Below the pieces are notes generated by a model. That model worked only from the letters and a program-made list of their open reading frames with translations. It searched no databases and had not been told where the DNA came from. DNA of 64,000 bases from Mucilaginibacter terrae (GTDB lineage: Bacteria > Bacteroidota > Bacteroidia > Sphingobacteriales > Sphingobacteriaceae): assembly GCF_031951985.1 (NCBI RefSeq), contig NZ_JAVLVU010000001.1, forward strand, positions 186,001-250,000, read 5' to 3'. Of this stretch, positions 44,667 to 55,506 are shown piece by piece. Position 1 is the first letter of the stretch. Every line of letters starts with the position of its first letter. The position numbers were made by a program, and so were the translations under genes.

Positions 44667-45466
44667 AAGCAAAATGCCGAAAAAATAGATCTGCATTATC
44701 ACAACGATGACTAATAAAGATTATGTCTGTATTAAAATTTAATTTAGTAGTAATCCCCTTTATGCTTTTAGAAATACAACTGCCAAGCAGGCTTCTTTTC
44801 CTCATAGTATTAATAATAGTCACATAATATTTAGAAATGATTCTTAGTGCCCAGTTGCGGATGAACTACTTTGTAAGCAGCAGGGATAAAGTAACGGTAC
44901 AACTTAATATGGCGCTAAAAACAGCATTTTTTGATGGTCGTAACTTCTAAAGATAGAATCGCTGGTAGCTAATTTCTATATACTCAAGGTTTTTCCAATC
45001 GCTCAAATAAATAATGATATTATTATTTCCATAATTTTTTTTCTATCATATTCAGCATTTGAAAAATCACTTTCTTCAAAATTCTAGACGCCTCTTTATT
45101 TATCTATCAAAGCGATTACTTAACAAATAAAAATTTTTTTCTTCAAAGCAGAGTATTAAATATTATTAGACGCGTCCTTGTAATAAATAGATTATAAAGC
45201 TATGAAATGAGTTGTTGAGTAATTCTATTCTTCGCGCTTTCAACCGTTTATGTTTAAATCTGAAAATTTAAAAGTTTAAACATTCAAGAAGAATTTGTCT
45301 GTTGTCCAGCAAATTAATCGATTTTGAAGATTAGATCAATATAAAGCAATTCATTGAACCGGATGCCGAACAATACTTCGGAAACTAACCAGTACAGACC
45401 AGTTACATACTAAAATATTTGTAGAACGAGCAGTTCTAAAGTGTTTCCATTGTCAACGAATAAACT
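44667..45466. other. 800-bp AT-rich gene-free region
   Basis: No ORF over 30 codons with plausible composition on either strand. It is AT-rich with many short A/T runs. It separates two single enzyme genes from the SusC/SusD operon and probably carries that operon's promoter; no regulator gene lies here. Confidence 0.45.
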
Positions 45467-48415
45467 ATGCGTGTTATTATTTTTTTGTGTATTTTTTTGT
45501 TGAGTTTTTTGAATAATGCTAATGCATTTCAAAAGATTCGGTCTGAATCTCGTTCGAATAAAATGCTATCGCAGGATACTTCGATGGTAGATTCAATTAA
45601 AAGGAAGTTAACGAAATCAAAAGGTTTGATGGAGGTTTCCATTCCCATAAAGTCCAACTTTCCATCATATAGTTTACAACAACATCTTAAGGGTAATGTT
45701 TCAGGATTATTTTCTACTGAGGGAAGTGGGGAGCCTGGAACTTACCAGTACATGTTCGTTCATGGTACATCCACTCCTTTAATTACGCAGGAAGATATAT
45801 TGAAGACCCAACCCTTGGTGGTAATTGACGGATTGCCAGTTCTATCTTACGAAAGTCCAGTCGCTTATGACATCCAACGTTCTGATTACAGCTTCAACAG
45901 AATTGGTCCTGCCATAAATTTTCTCGCTGGGCTTAATCTAGCTGATATTGAGTCGATAGAGGTTTGGAAAGACTTGTCAAAAACGGCAATATACGGGCCT
46001 CGAGGAGCGAATGGTGTAGTTTATATAAAGACCATAGCTGGATCGACAACTTCTAATATGAGCTTCAACTCTTATTTCGGTATCGCCGCAAGACCATCTG
46101 TTACAACATTAAATGGCGCTTTTGAAGATAGCTTCAGACAGCGTTTTTATACAAGATATGCTTCCCCTGTACAGTTGCAGTCTTATCCTGGCTTTTTACG
46201 TGATTCACTAACGACGAAATACTATGGAAAATCATCTTGGGCCGATGCCTATTATAAAGATGCGCTTATATATAATGCTGACGCGATAATGTCGGGAGGG
46301 TCGAAGAGAGCTACGTTCAAATTTAACGTGGGAACACAAAAGAGTGCAGGTAATGCAGATGAGACATCTTTAAATAAATATTATACTTCTATTGATCTCA
46401 ACATTGTACCTAGGACATGGATAATCGTGAGTGCAAATATAAAAGGTACAAGACTGGACCGTAATCGAAACAGATACAACAGAGACCGGCTGGCCGAAGT
46501 CGGGTACTTACCAGATCTTACTGAAGCCCCAGCCCCCAATATTGACAGTTACAATGCTTTCATAAATGAGTTCAATAACGGTTTTGATAAGAATTACAAC
46601 AATATTGTAAATGGCTTTTTAAATGTGGCTATTAAGTTGCCTTTTGAAATTGATTATAATACCCGGTTTGGGGTTAGTTATAATGAAGGTGGGAGAGATC
46701 TATTTTACCCCAGTACATTGCTAGATAATTCTAATTACGCATCCAACTATTTTGGCCTAAGTCAGCGACTGGTTTTTGACAACGTATTTAGCTATAGAGT
46801 CAATCACAAATCTAAGCATTCATTTGATTTTGCGGTAGGCAATTCCATTCAATGGGATAATGATAGATACAGTTATTCTTACGCTTATAAAGGTGTGAGT
46901 GACTATTTAAAAGTTAATCTTTTAAAGTCTGGAAGCTTTAGTTCAAATGGAGCTTTCAGAGACCAGCTGACATTTAAATACCTTGACCAAACTACTGTAA
47001 ATCTTTTTTCCTTTTTCTCTTCCACAACTTATAAGTTCAAAGATTATTACAGCGCAAGTTTGTTACTTAGGACTGATGGCGCATCGAATATGCAACCGGT
47101 TCACCGATGGTTCATTTCACCGGTTGTGTCGGCATCATGGGATATTAAAAACCATAAGTTGGCCAACTTGTCGACAATTTCGGCTTTAACTCTTAAAGCC
47201 AGTGTTGGCCGAATTGGCATTGCTCAGTTGACCGACCGGATCGCTTTGGGAACTCAATACTCTTCAGAATCCGGCTGGGCGAATGATCCGAGAATAGCTT
47301 CTTATCTAAATACTGCAACCTTGATGAGGTCTTATCTATACGGATATCTGGGCTATGATATTCCATGGAGTTATAATCAGCAAATAAGTGCTGGCACAAG
47401 CTTTGGCTTATTTAAAAACAGATTAATCGGAGAAATAAGTTTTTATTCCACAACTACAAAAAATCAACTTATTAATATTCCGGGTGCTGCTGAGTACGGG
47501 TATAAGGGATTGTTTCAACCAGGAATGGATATTAACAATAAAGGCGTCGATTTAATGGTTGGCACGGATGTTTTAAAGTCCAGTACTAAAAAAGGGTTAA
47601 AATGGAGCTCTTCTGTAAACATAAATTTCAATCGCAACACTTTAAGGTCTTTACCAAATGGCTTGTCTGAAATTATTATAGGTGATAGAAAATTGCAAGT
47701 TGGTCAAGCTGTAGATAAGTTTTGGTTACTGAAAAACAAAGGTATTTATAACTCTGATGAAGAAGTTCCGGTGAATCCGTCAACCGGAAAAAAAGTGGCC
47801 TATAAAGGAACTGAAATGAAAGCAGGTGATCCCATTTGGGTTGATACAAATGGTGACTTCAATGTTGACGATAAAGATAAAGTTTTAACAGGCAATATGT
47901 TACCTGTAGTTTCAGGAGGTTGGAATAACAGTTTGAAATATAAGAAATGGGACTTACAAACCAGTTTCTACTTTAATGTAGGTAGAAAGATTCTGAATCA
48001 AAATATCGCTAATCGCTTCAATTTTATCAACCGTGAAGCAGAGAATAGTATCAATTCGGTTAAAGAGTTCACATTTTGGCAGGAACAGGGAAATACGGCG
48101 CTTTACCCTATCTATAATGCATGGAGCCCGGTCGTTCCGTACCGGGAAGAGCAGGATCTTTTTTTGGAAAATGCCTCTTTTTTAAAGCTTCGGAGCATAA
48201 CCCTCGGTCTCGACCTTACAGATAAGCTGTTAGTGTCAAATAAGGCAACGAGATTTAAGTCTTTTTATGTTTTTGTTTCTGCAAGCAATTTGTTCAAAAT
48301 AACACCATACTCCGGGCGTGATCCGGAACTGGTGAATACAAATGGTATTGATACTGGTTATGGACTTCCATTGCCGTTGATGCTTACAGGTGGTTTAAAA
48401 GTTGATTTTAAATAG
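45467..48415 (+). CDS. susC: SusC/RagA-type TonB-dependent outer-membrane transporter, short N-terminus
   Basis: 982 residues. A signal peptide ends near NNANAF. The plug is clear (VVIDGLPVL, DIESIEVWKDLSKTAIYGPRGANGVVYIKT) and the rest is a beta-barrel with an aromatic terminus (KVDFK). The usual N-terminal CarboxypepD_reg-like domain is absent; instead there is a short linker, so it is about 70 residues shorter than the second SusC here. SusD follows 6 bases later. Confidence 0.92.
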   Translation: MRVIIFLCIFLLSFLNNANAFQKIRSESRSNKMLSQDTSMVDSIKRKLTKSKGLMEVSIPIKSNFPSYSLQQHLKGNVSGLFSTEGSGEPGTYQYMFVHGTSTPLITQEDILKTQPLVVIDGLPVLSYESPVAYDIQRSDYSFNRIGPAINFLAGLNLADIESIEVWKDLSKTAIYGPRGANGVVYIKTIAGSTTSNMSFNSYFGIAARPSVTTLNGAFEDSFRQRFYTRYASPVQLQSYPGFLRDSLTTKYYGKSSWADAYYKDALIYNADAIMSGGSKRATFKFNVGTQKSAGNADETSLNKYYTSIDLNIVPRTWIIVSANIKGTRLDRNRNRYNRDRLAEVGYLPDLTEAPAPNIDSYNAFINEFNNGFDKNYNNIVNGFLNVAIKLPFEIDYNTRFGVSYNEGGRDLFYPSTLLDNSNYASNYFGLSQRLVFDNVFSYRVNHKSKHSFDFAVGNSIQWDNDRYSYSYAYKGVSDYLKVNLLKSGSFSSNGAFRDQLTFKYLDQTTVNLFSFFSSTTYKFKDYYSASLLLRTDGASNMQPVHRWFISPVVSASWDIKNHKLANLSTISALTLKASVGRIGIAQLTDRIALGTQYSSESGWANDPRIASYLNTATLMRSYLYGYLGYDIPWSYNQQISAGTSFGLFKNRLIGEISFYSTTTKNQLINIPGAAEYGYKGLFQPGMDINNKGVDLMVGTDVLKSSTKKGLKWSSSVNINFNRNTLRSLPNGLSEIIIGDRKLQVGQAVDKFWLLKNKGIYNSDEEVPVNPSTGKKVAYKGTEMKAGDPIWVDTNGDFNVDDKDKVLTGNMLPVVSGGWNNSLKYKKWDLQTSFYFNVGRKILNQNIANRFNFINREAENSINSVKEFTFWQEQGNTALYPIYNAWSPVVPYREEQDLFLENASFLKLRSITLGLDLTDKLLVSNKATRFKSFYVFVSASNLFKITPYSGRDPELVNTNGIDTGYGLPLPLMLTGGLKVDFK

Positions 48416-48421
48416 TTCAAG

Positions 48422-49993
48422 ATGAAACAATTAAGATATATAATTTTCATTAGCCTATTATTTCCGCTGTTTGGATGTGAGAAGGTTTTAGATGTCGAAT
48501 CTACGCGTGCTATCGGCGAAGTAAACATGTGGAATAGTTTAGAAGATGCGAGAGCTGCGCTATTCGGTGTATATGCACTTAACCGTGCAGCCATGTCGGA
48601 TAATAATAGACACATCCTCTATGGTGATGTAAGAATGGCTGATTTTGAGCCTACATCCCGTGTTGATATTAAAGCCATTCATAACAATTTGCTAAATGGG
48701 GATTACAAGCTTATCAATGATCTTTCCGATTGGCGCCCATTTTACGCTACGATCAATGCAGCTAATCTCTATCTGGAGAGGATTCACGAAGTGTATGAGA
48801 AAGACAAACGATTTGTCGAGCAAACTTATAATTTGGATAGGGCACAAGTAAAGGCGTTGCGAGCCTTCTCCTATTTTTATATGTCAAGGGTATGGGGTGA
48901 TGTTCCACTCATTTTATCCTCTCATGAAGGTAGTTTTACCAATAAACCCCGAGACTCCCAGGATAAGATCTTTGCATTGATAGAACAAGATCTTCTAGAA
49001 GCAGAGCCCAAATTACCTTACGCTTACGACGGTTACGACCCCGAGCAAACAGGGGCTTATTATGGTCAAAATATAGCAACTTACTACGGCTACGGTTATT
49101 TGGTTAGTAAACAAGCGGTCTGGACGATCCTTGCACATATGTATGCCTGGAGAGGAGATTATGCGAACGCTGCTATTTATGCGCAAAAGATAGTTGATAA
49201 GACAACGCGAGTTTCAGGATCTGGCGCAGCATTAGCCGGAACCTTCCGTAATGTAAATGACGGGCTTACAGTAAACGTTCGTTACATCGGATATATGTGG
49301 GCCGCTAATCACCCCGCAGTACTGTTTGCGGTAGCCAGAGGAGAACTGGCGACATCCGGTGTAATTGAAGAATTAACCGCAGCTGATCCCATTGTACCTA
49401 ACCGAGCGATTCCAGCAATATATGTACCTAAAGACAGTTTGTTCTCTATTTATAACGAGGGCACAGATGCCCGGTTCTCCGTTGATAGTGTAACTAAGCT
49501 AGTTAGGTCGGCCGACGGCTTTTTCACAGGATTTGATAAACCCTATCCTGTTTTTAGAAAGATATTTGTGCCATGGTTTAGCTTCCCTAACAAACAAGGT
49601 ATTAATGTTCCCTCAGATCTAGGCGTTTTCGCCAGTCCGATCGTGTTTAGCAGATTTACTGAGATGGGGTTACTGCTGGCAGAATCAAAAGCGGCATTAA
49701 ATGATAAAGATGGTGCCATATCAATCTTAAATCAGGTCAGGGTAAATAACGGCGTACCAGCCTATGTAAGTGAGAGAGATAACGGTCCCCTCATCGATGC
49801 AATCTTTAAAGAAAGACGACGCGAACTTATTGGTGAGGGTTGGAGATGGTATGATTATGTAAGATTTAAGAAAATCAAAAATAACGATCCCAAGTTTAAT
49901 CAGCTCATTCAAAGCGGTGGCATCTACTGGCCTGTTTCCCGAAGGTTGATCAGTCAAAATCCGATGTTAACACAATATCCTTATTGGAAATAA
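48422..49993 (+). CDS. susD: SusD/RagB-type surface glycan-binding lipoprotein
   Basis: 523 residues. Lipobox LFGC (Cys about 19), then EKVLDVESTRAIGEVNMWNSLEDARAALFGVYAL, typical of SusD; RALRAFSYFYMSRVWGDVPLI carries the TPR helix signature and the C-terminus has KERRRELIGEGWRWYDYVRFKK. It binds glycan on the cell surface with the preceding SusC. Confidence 0.93.
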   Translation: MKQLRYIIFISLLFPLFGCEKVLDVESTRAIGEVNMWNSLEDARAALFGVYALNRAAMSDNNRHILYGDVRMADFEPTSRVDIKAIHNNLLNGDYKLINDLSDWRPFYATINAANLYLERIHEVYEKDKRFVEQTYNLDRAQVKALRAFSYFYMSRVWGDVPLILSSHEGSFTNKPRDSQDKIFALIEQDLLEAEPKLPYAYDGYDPEQTGAYYGQNIATYYGYGYLVSKQAVWTILAHMYAWRGDYANAAIYAQKIVDKTTRVSGSGAALAGTFRNVNDGLTVNVRYIGYMWAANHPAVLFAVARGELATSGVIEELTAADPIVPNRAIPAIYVPKDSLFSIYNEGTDARFSVDSVTKLVRSADGFFTGFDKPYPVFRKIFVPWFSFPNKQGINVPSDLGVFASPIVFSRFTEMGLLLAESKAALNDKDGAISILNQVRVNNGVPAYVSERDNGPLIDAIFKERRRELIGEGWRWYDYVRFKKIKNNDPKFNQLIQSGGIYWPVSRRLISQNPMLTQYPYWK

Positions 49994-49994
49994 T

Positions 49995-51206
49995 ATGAAG
50001 AAATCGAATTTTATTTTAGTAATGCTTGCCATTTTACCTGGTGTATTGCTATCATCTTGTCAAAAGAGTGAATTAAAAGGTGGCTCATCGGAACGGGGAA
50101 AGAGCTTTACTGGTAGTACATACGATTATCTCCAAAGTAAACCAGGAATTTTTGATTCATTGTTATTTGTAATTAACAGGTTGAAATTGACCAATGTGTT
50201 AAAATCCGATTCATTAACTCTGTTTGCGGTGACAAACACAAGTTTTAAACTGGCTTCGGATGACTTGAATTCACAAAGGCTGCGTACTGGAAAAAGCCCT
50301 ATTTACTTGAAGGATTACCGTTTAGATCAATTAGATAGCCTAGCATGCCGCTACATACTTAAAGGGAATTTTTCATCCAAAAGGCTATCTGTTCTTAACG
50401 GAATTAATGTTTTTGCCTTTAAATATGGATATGAATTGAATGCTAAAGCAACAGCTTCGTCAGCAATGGGACAAGTTGGCGCAGGGCCTTCATCGATAGT
50501 CTATAGCAGTAAAAACAGGACGGAATTTAAAGCTAACTGGTCATCAGCTATTGCATATTCTATTGACATACCTACCAAAAATGGTTTGGTACATATCATT
50601 GACGATAAGCATTTTTTTGGATTCGGATATTATAGTAAGCAGCCTTCGACCTCATTTCGTGATTCCCCCTTTAGATTGCCAGAAGCCTTCAATGTTGATT
50701 CGGAGCCGTTGGAGGCCGAAGACTATGACAACGGTGGAGCAGGGGTAGCCTATAATGATACTAGAAGCCCTGCTAATGAAATCGATGGGAGATATTGGAA
50801 TGATGGCGGGCAGTATAGGACCTCAGAAGGCGTTGATATTTGGGTACAACCGGCGGCTTATAATCGTGGCATATACTACAGGCAGGGATACAGAATCGGT
50901 GCTATGAGGACCGGGGAATGGACAAATTATTCCATCGATGTACCTGAAGACGGAAACTATGAGATCAAACTTCATTACAGCGTTCAGAATAGCACCGGTA
51001 ACCCTTCTGCATATTGCGACCTACGACTTGATTGGAAAATTCTTACCAAGCGTGTAGCGCTTCCAATCACGGCAGGTAAAATGGATGAACTGAAAGCCGG
51101 CACCTTCTTCTTAACAAAGGGAAATCATTATTTGACTTTTTGTACCATGACTTCCGTACCTGATTTAAGTTTTGACGCTTTTGTATTTAAACGTGTAAAC
51201 CAATGA
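49995..51206 (+). CDS. Fasciclin-domain surface lipoprotein with C-terminal carbohydrate-binding-like domain
   Basis: 403 residues. Lipobox LLSSC. The N-terminal half is a fasciclin-like domain (DYLQSKPGIFDSLLFVINRLKLTNVL, then LTLFAVTNTSF). The second half (about 235-400) has EAEDYDNGGAGVAYND and YSIDVPEDGNYEIKLHYSVQ, a family 6-like galactose-binding module. It probably binds sugar on the surface. It begins 2 bases after susD. Confidence 0.75.
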   Translation: MKKSNFILVMLAILPGVLLSSCQKSELKGGSSERGKSFTGSTYDYLQSKPGIFDSLLFVINRLKLTNVLKSDSLTLFAVTNTSFKLASDDLNSQRLRTGKSPIYLKDYRLDQLDSLACRYILKGNFSSKRLSVLNGINVFAFKYGYELNAKATASSAMGQVGAGPSSIVYSSKNRTEFKANWSSAIAYSIDIPTKNGLVHIIDDKHFFGFGYYSKQPSTSFRDSPFRLPEAFNVDSEPLEAEDYDNGGAGVAYNDTRSPANEIDGRYWNDGGQYRTSEGVDIWVQPAAYNRGIYYRQGYRIGAMRTGEWTNYSIDVPEDGNYEIKLHYSVQNSTGNPSAYCDLRLDWKILTKRVALPITAGKMDELKAGTFFLTKGNHYLTFCTMTSVPDLSFDAFVFKRVNQ

Positions 51207-52297
51207 ACCCAATTAATAGAGCCATGATCTTAAGTAAAACGACAGTCTATTGTATTGCCGCAATTGTTGTTTTTCTTTCCTCCTGTAAAAAGTTATATAA
51301 TTTACCTGAAGACAAACCTTACCTCAGTCCTGATGCGAATTATACATCTGCACCTATACTTAGACCAATTTTGGGGCGCAATACTATTTTCAGTTATTTC
51401 AAATCGGATTATTCCAGCTTCCCTATAAGGTTTGAGATCATTGATTTCACAAATCTTGATCGAACTTCTTCTGACAAATTAGGAATAATGCGTAATACCT
51501 ATATATGGAAGCGAGCCTATACAGGCCAAGAGACCAGTCTTGACGAAATTAATGGAAAACGAGCTATTGAAGAACGTCCACTTTTTCAAGTCAATTCAGC
51601 TGGTGAGTTTATAATGTGGGCGTCTGCCACTGATGCAGATTTCCGGAAATCGCTCCCGGATACAGGTTACCGGTTTAATGTGAAAATCAGCAATGGCGGG
51701 GGAGAAAAAATACTGGGACCATTATTTCTGGCACCTTTAGCAACAAGACCTTATGAACCGTCATATCATCTAAACGAGATAACCGCAGCTCCAAGAAAGG
51801 AAGTTTCAGGTGCCCTTAAACGGTTAATTCCGGCAACATTGGTGAACATGTTCGGCGCAACCACCGGCAACCCATTGGTCCGCGAAACAGGAGCTGGAAC
51901 CACGGCACTCAAACAAGATGTATGGGTTTATTTCAAACGTAAAGGAGCAGGAAATACACTTACCATTAAATTTTTTGATAAGGATTCCATCGCAATAAAT
52001 CCTACAAAGTTTAACGGTACTAAATGGGAGAAGCTTGTCCATGGCTTTAATCCTGTTATTACGCCAACTTCTGTAAAATATGAGGTCGCATATCCAATTC
52101 CATTGACAAGTATACCTACCCCTTATACTACATCAGACGGATCTCAGGCATTATTGACTTTTAGTTACAATAGGATCGGTTTTAGTGGTCTTAGGGTTAT
52201 AGCTACGATGACCTTACCATTTAATATCTATCAACCCGGGGATTGGGAAATCATATTCTTCTTCCATAATGAGAATCCCAAGTTTGAAGACGAATAA
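51203..52297 (+). CDS. DUF5007-like surface lipoprotein
   Basis: 364 residues. Lipobox FLSSC. Beta-rich with ANYTSAPILRPILGRN and WKRAYTGQETSLDEINGKR; the C-terminus has YQPGDWEIIFFFHNENPKFEDE. I associate this pattern with DUF5007 proteins of PULs. The start overlaps the previous stop by 4 bases. Function unknown; a surface glycan-binding role is inferred. Confidence 0.65.
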   Translation: MNPINRAMILSKTTVYCIAAIVVFLSSCKKLYNLPEDKPYLSPDANYTSAPILRPILGRNTIFSYFKSDYSSFPIRFEIIDFTNLDRTSSDKLGIMRNTYIWKRAYTGQETSLDEINGKRAIEERPLFQVNSAGEFIMWASATDADFRKSLPDTGYRFNVKISNGGGEKILGPLFLAPLATRPYEPSYHLNEITAAPRKEVSGALKRLIPATLVNMFGATTGNPLVRETGAGTTALKQDVWVYFKRKGAGNTLTIKFFDKDSIAINPTKFNGTKWEKLVHGFNPVITPTSVKYEVAYPIPLTSIPTPYTTSDGSQALLTFSYNRIGFSGLRVIATMTLPFNIYQPGDWEIIFFFHNENPKFEDE

Positions 52298-52346
52298 GAA
52301 CATCCGACAAAAGATCAATTATTATTTGGTTTACATTTTACTAAAA

Positions 52347-55300
52347 ATGAAAATATTATTTCCCTTAATGATAATCATTTCACTGTTCACAGCTGAGGGC
52401 CTTTCCGCCCAAAGTACCATCAACGTCAGAGGTACGGTTAAAGAGAAAGGAACCGATGCCGGACTGCCCGGAGTAAACATCACATTGGTAGGATCTCCTG
52501 ATAAAGCGCTAGGTGCAACTCCTGCTGATGGTAGTTTTGCATTTACGGTACCAGTAAAATCAATACTAAGATTTAGTAGAGTAGGCTTTGAAACAAAAGA
52601 GGTCGGCGCAGCGCGTATGCTTAACATTGTTCTTAACCCCAGCATAAGTTCTTTAAACGATGTGGTAATCCGTGGATTCGTGGCAAAAACACGAGATTTA
52701 AGCTCGGGATCTTCGGTAAAGATTTCAGGTGAAGACTTGCAGCAAGTTCCGGTCGCAAATGCTGAACAATTATTACAAGGCAAAGTTGCTGGTTTAAACG
52801 TTCAGGTTAATACCGGGGCACCTGGTTTTCGGGGCAGCGTATTACTAAGGGGGTTATCCAACGTAGATGTTAACGCCTCAACTACAGGGAACGATGCCGA
52901 CGCCTTTCTTACTCCAACTTCTCCGCTGTATGTTATCGATGGCGTTCCGACTGATGTGGATCCTGCCACAGCCGAAAGTTTCAATTCTTTTGGTGGCGCC
53001 AGTCCCTTATCGCTAATCCCTCAGGAAGATATTGCAAATATTGAAGTTCTTAAAGATGCACAAGCAACCTCTTTATATGGATCTCGTGGGGCTTACGGTG
53101 TTATCCTTATAACAACACGCCGGGGCATGTCCGCTATACCCAGGTTGCGCTACACGACCAACTTCTTTATAAGCACTCCGCCAAAGCTGCGTGCTACAAT
53201 TGGAGGGAAGGCCGAGCGTGATCTAAAGTTACAACAGATCTTACAATATGGAAGTTTCAGGGATATAAATACCCTATTAAACTCAAATACAGCTTTGGTT
53301 GACAGTTTGAGCCCCTATTATAACAATTCTACCAACTGGCAGGACATTTATTATGGGATGACATACAATCAAACACACAATATTGGCGTAGAAGGAGGCG
53401 ATAAACGCTTCAATTACAAAACGAATTTTGGCTATTATAAGGAAACCGGTATTCAAGTAAATACCGGAGTAAGTCGGTTTACACTTAACAATAATTTTGA
53501 ATATAAACCAAGCTCTAAAATTTCTCTTTTCGCTCAGGTTAACGGTAGTATGCTGGACCGAAAGAAGGGAAATGGGGTCGGCTTATTGAACACGGGAGTT
53601 GCACGAAGCGCCTCCGCCTCGTCTCTCTTACCCGGACCTTCATTATTTTTGGCATCTAACGACGCTCTTGCTAATCTTAATGTAGATAATAGTAATCCGA
53701 CAAAGAATCTTAAGACCAACCTCGAGTTTAGCTACTTCCCATTCGCGGGATTTACATTTCGCACAACAGGTAGCTATGACATTTTGAATGCAACTGATTA
53801 CACCTTCACACCGGCGATCGCCAATAATCAACAAGCAGCGATACAGTACTTTAATGATACCCGTAAAACACTCTATAATAGAAATTTAATTTCGTTCACG
53901 AAGAGTTTAAAGGGAGGACATGATTTTACCGTTTTTGGCTTCAACGAAGTTTATTTTAAAACTTATCAGGCAAATGATCTCAAGCAGGTCGGTCTATCGT
54001 CAGACCATTACTTAGGACCTCTGGGCTTTATAAGCGCTGCTTCCTCGACAAGGGGTGCGGGATTAAGGGCATATAGCAATTTACGGGCAGTATCGTTTGC
54101 CGGCAGTTTCTCATATAATTTTCAAAGGAAGTATGTATTTGACGCGACATACCGAATGGATGCCACATCTTTTAGTGGTGTTGATGATCCTTACACCAGA
54201 AGTCCTTCAATCGGTATCCGGTGGAATATGGAAAGAGAAAACATATTTAACAGTTGGAAATGGTTAACCTATAGTTCCTTGCGCTTGACCTGGGGTAAAA
54301 ACATAACACCTACAGGAAATATATTTAGTGTTTATGGAACTTACAACCCCAACGGAACCTATAATGGACAGTCAAGAATAACTATTGACCCTGCTTTACT
54401 CCCCAATAAAAATTTGGGTACGGCTGTTGGTACAACTTACAATATGGGCTACGACATTGGCTTGTTCGATAGCAAGATCCAATTGACATTTGAGTCCTAT
54501 TACCGTGCCGTGGATCGCCAGGCAAGGACCTTAGCGCTTTCGAATATTATAGGGTTTGAAAATGTTTTAAGTAATGAAGTGTCGATTCGCAACTGGGGTA
54601 ACGAACTTTCTTTGACCCTTCGCCCTCTTTCCAGAAATAGCAAGGTGAACTGGACCTTTACCGTGAATGGAGCGATGAATAGAGACATGTTGACAAGGTT
54701 GCCTGGAGATGTGAAACAAATTGTAATCGGAGGTACGGTGTTGCATGTAGGCCGCAACTCCCTGTCAAATTTTATTTATGAAAATAAAGGTGTCTATTCG
54801 ACTCAAGCAGATATACCTGTTAATCCTGTAACCGGGCTTCCACTGCGACAGGGGCAAGCAGTTGTAAGTAACCGGACATATGGTGGTGGGTATTTTCAGG
54901 CCGGAGATCCAATTTTTGTGGACAGAAATGGGGATTATGTTATAAATGATCAGGATGACCGGACCGTAATCGGAAATTCACAACCCATTTATACAGGTGG
55001 GTTTGCAACGACAGTAAGTTATAAGAATTTTTCACTATCAATGAACGGGTCATTCACAATTGACCGCGATCTGATGAACACAGCGATCGCTGATAGATTA
55101 GCGATGACAGGGGATCCTTTTGGCCTGCAGGCCGTCTTGCCGTTAAGTGGCTTGAATTTTTGGACAAGACCAGGGGACGTTGCCAAATATTCAAATCCTT
55201 ATAATTATACACGCTCAATTATAATAAATCCTTTCCGGTCTAATCAAAGCCTGTTTCAAGAAGATGGTTCTTACTTCAAAATAAATGCAGTAACAGTGGG

Positions 55301-55496
55301 ATATACACTTCCAAAACAATTAGCTAGTAAGATTAGGCTTAATAATTTCCGAATCTATGTGACCGGAGATAATCTTGCGACCTTTTCTAGATATAGCGGA
55401 CCCAATCCGGAAAACGTAACTGCGCTTGGTTTCGATAATTCTGGTGGTTACCCTTTAGCAAGAAGGTATACAGTAGGTATGAATTTAGAACTATAA
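52347..55496 (+). CDS. susC: SusC/RagA-type TonB-dependent outer-membrane transporter, second
   Basis: 1049 residues from ATG 52347; the in-frame ATG at 52269 overlaps the previous gene and lacks a clean signal, whereas MKILFPLMIIISLF gives one ending near LSAQS. The CarboxypepD_reg domain (about 24-100: VRGTVKEKGTDAGLPGVNITLVG), plug (VIDGVPTDVD, IANIEVLKDAQATSLYGSRGAYGVILITTRRG) and beta-barrel are all present. Together with the next SusD it forms a second transporter pair. Confidence 0.93.
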   Translation: MKILFPLMIIISLFTAEGLSAQSTINVRGTVKEKGTDAGLPGVNITLVGSPDKALGATPADGSFAFTVPVKSILRFSRVGFETKEVGAARMLNIVLNPSISSLNDVVIRGFVAKTRDLSSGSSVKISGEDLQQVPVANAEQLLQGKVAGLNVQVNTGAPGFRGSVLLRGLSNVDVNASTTGNDADAFLTPTSPLYVIDGVPTDVDPATAESFNSFGGASPLSLIPQEDIANIEVLKDAQATSLYGSRGAYGVILITTRRGMSAIPRLRYTTNFFISTPPKLRATIGGKAERDLKLQQILQYGSFRDINTLLNSNTALVDSLSPYYNNSTNWQDIYYGMTYNQTHNIGVEGGDKRFNYKTNFGYYKETGIQVNTGVSRFTLNNNFEYKPSSKISLFAQVNGSMLDRKKGNGVGLLNTGVARSASASSLLPGPSLFLASNDALANLNVDNSNPTKNLKTNLEFSYFPFAGFTFRTTGSYDILNATDYTFTPAIANNQQAAIQYFNDTRKTLYNRNLISFTKSLKGGHDFTVFGFNEVYFKTYQANDLKQVGLSSDHYLGPLGFISAASSTRGAGLRAYSNLRAVSFAGSFSYNFQRKYVFDATYRMDATSFSGVDDPYTRSPSIGIRWNMERENIFNSWKWLTYSSLRLTWGKNITPTGNIFSVYGTYNPNGTYNGQSRITIDPALLPNKNLGTAVGTTYNMGYDIGLFDSKIQLTFESYYRAVDRQARTLALSNIIGFENVLSNEVSIRNWGNELSLTLRPLSRNSKVNWTFTVNGAMNRDMLTRLPGDVKQIVIGGTVLHVGRNSLSNFIYENKGVYSTQADIPVNPVTGLPLRQGQAVVSNRTYGGGYFQAGDPIFVDRNGDYVINDQDDRTVIGNSQPIYTGGFATTVSYKNFSLSMNGSFTIDRDLMNTAIADRLAMTGDPFGLQAVLPLSGLNFWTRPGDVAKYSNPYNYTRSIIINPFRSNQSLFQEDGSYFKINAVTVGYTLPKQLASKIRLNNFRIYVTGDNLATFSRYSGPNPENVTALGFDNSGGYPLARRYTVGMNLEL

Positions 55497-55506
55497 CTTC
55501 AGAAAA

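Noticed and set aside
52269..52346. Longer start for the second SusC
   Set aside because: It overlaps the preceding gene and lacks a signal peptide, whereas the ATG at 52347 begins a clean one.
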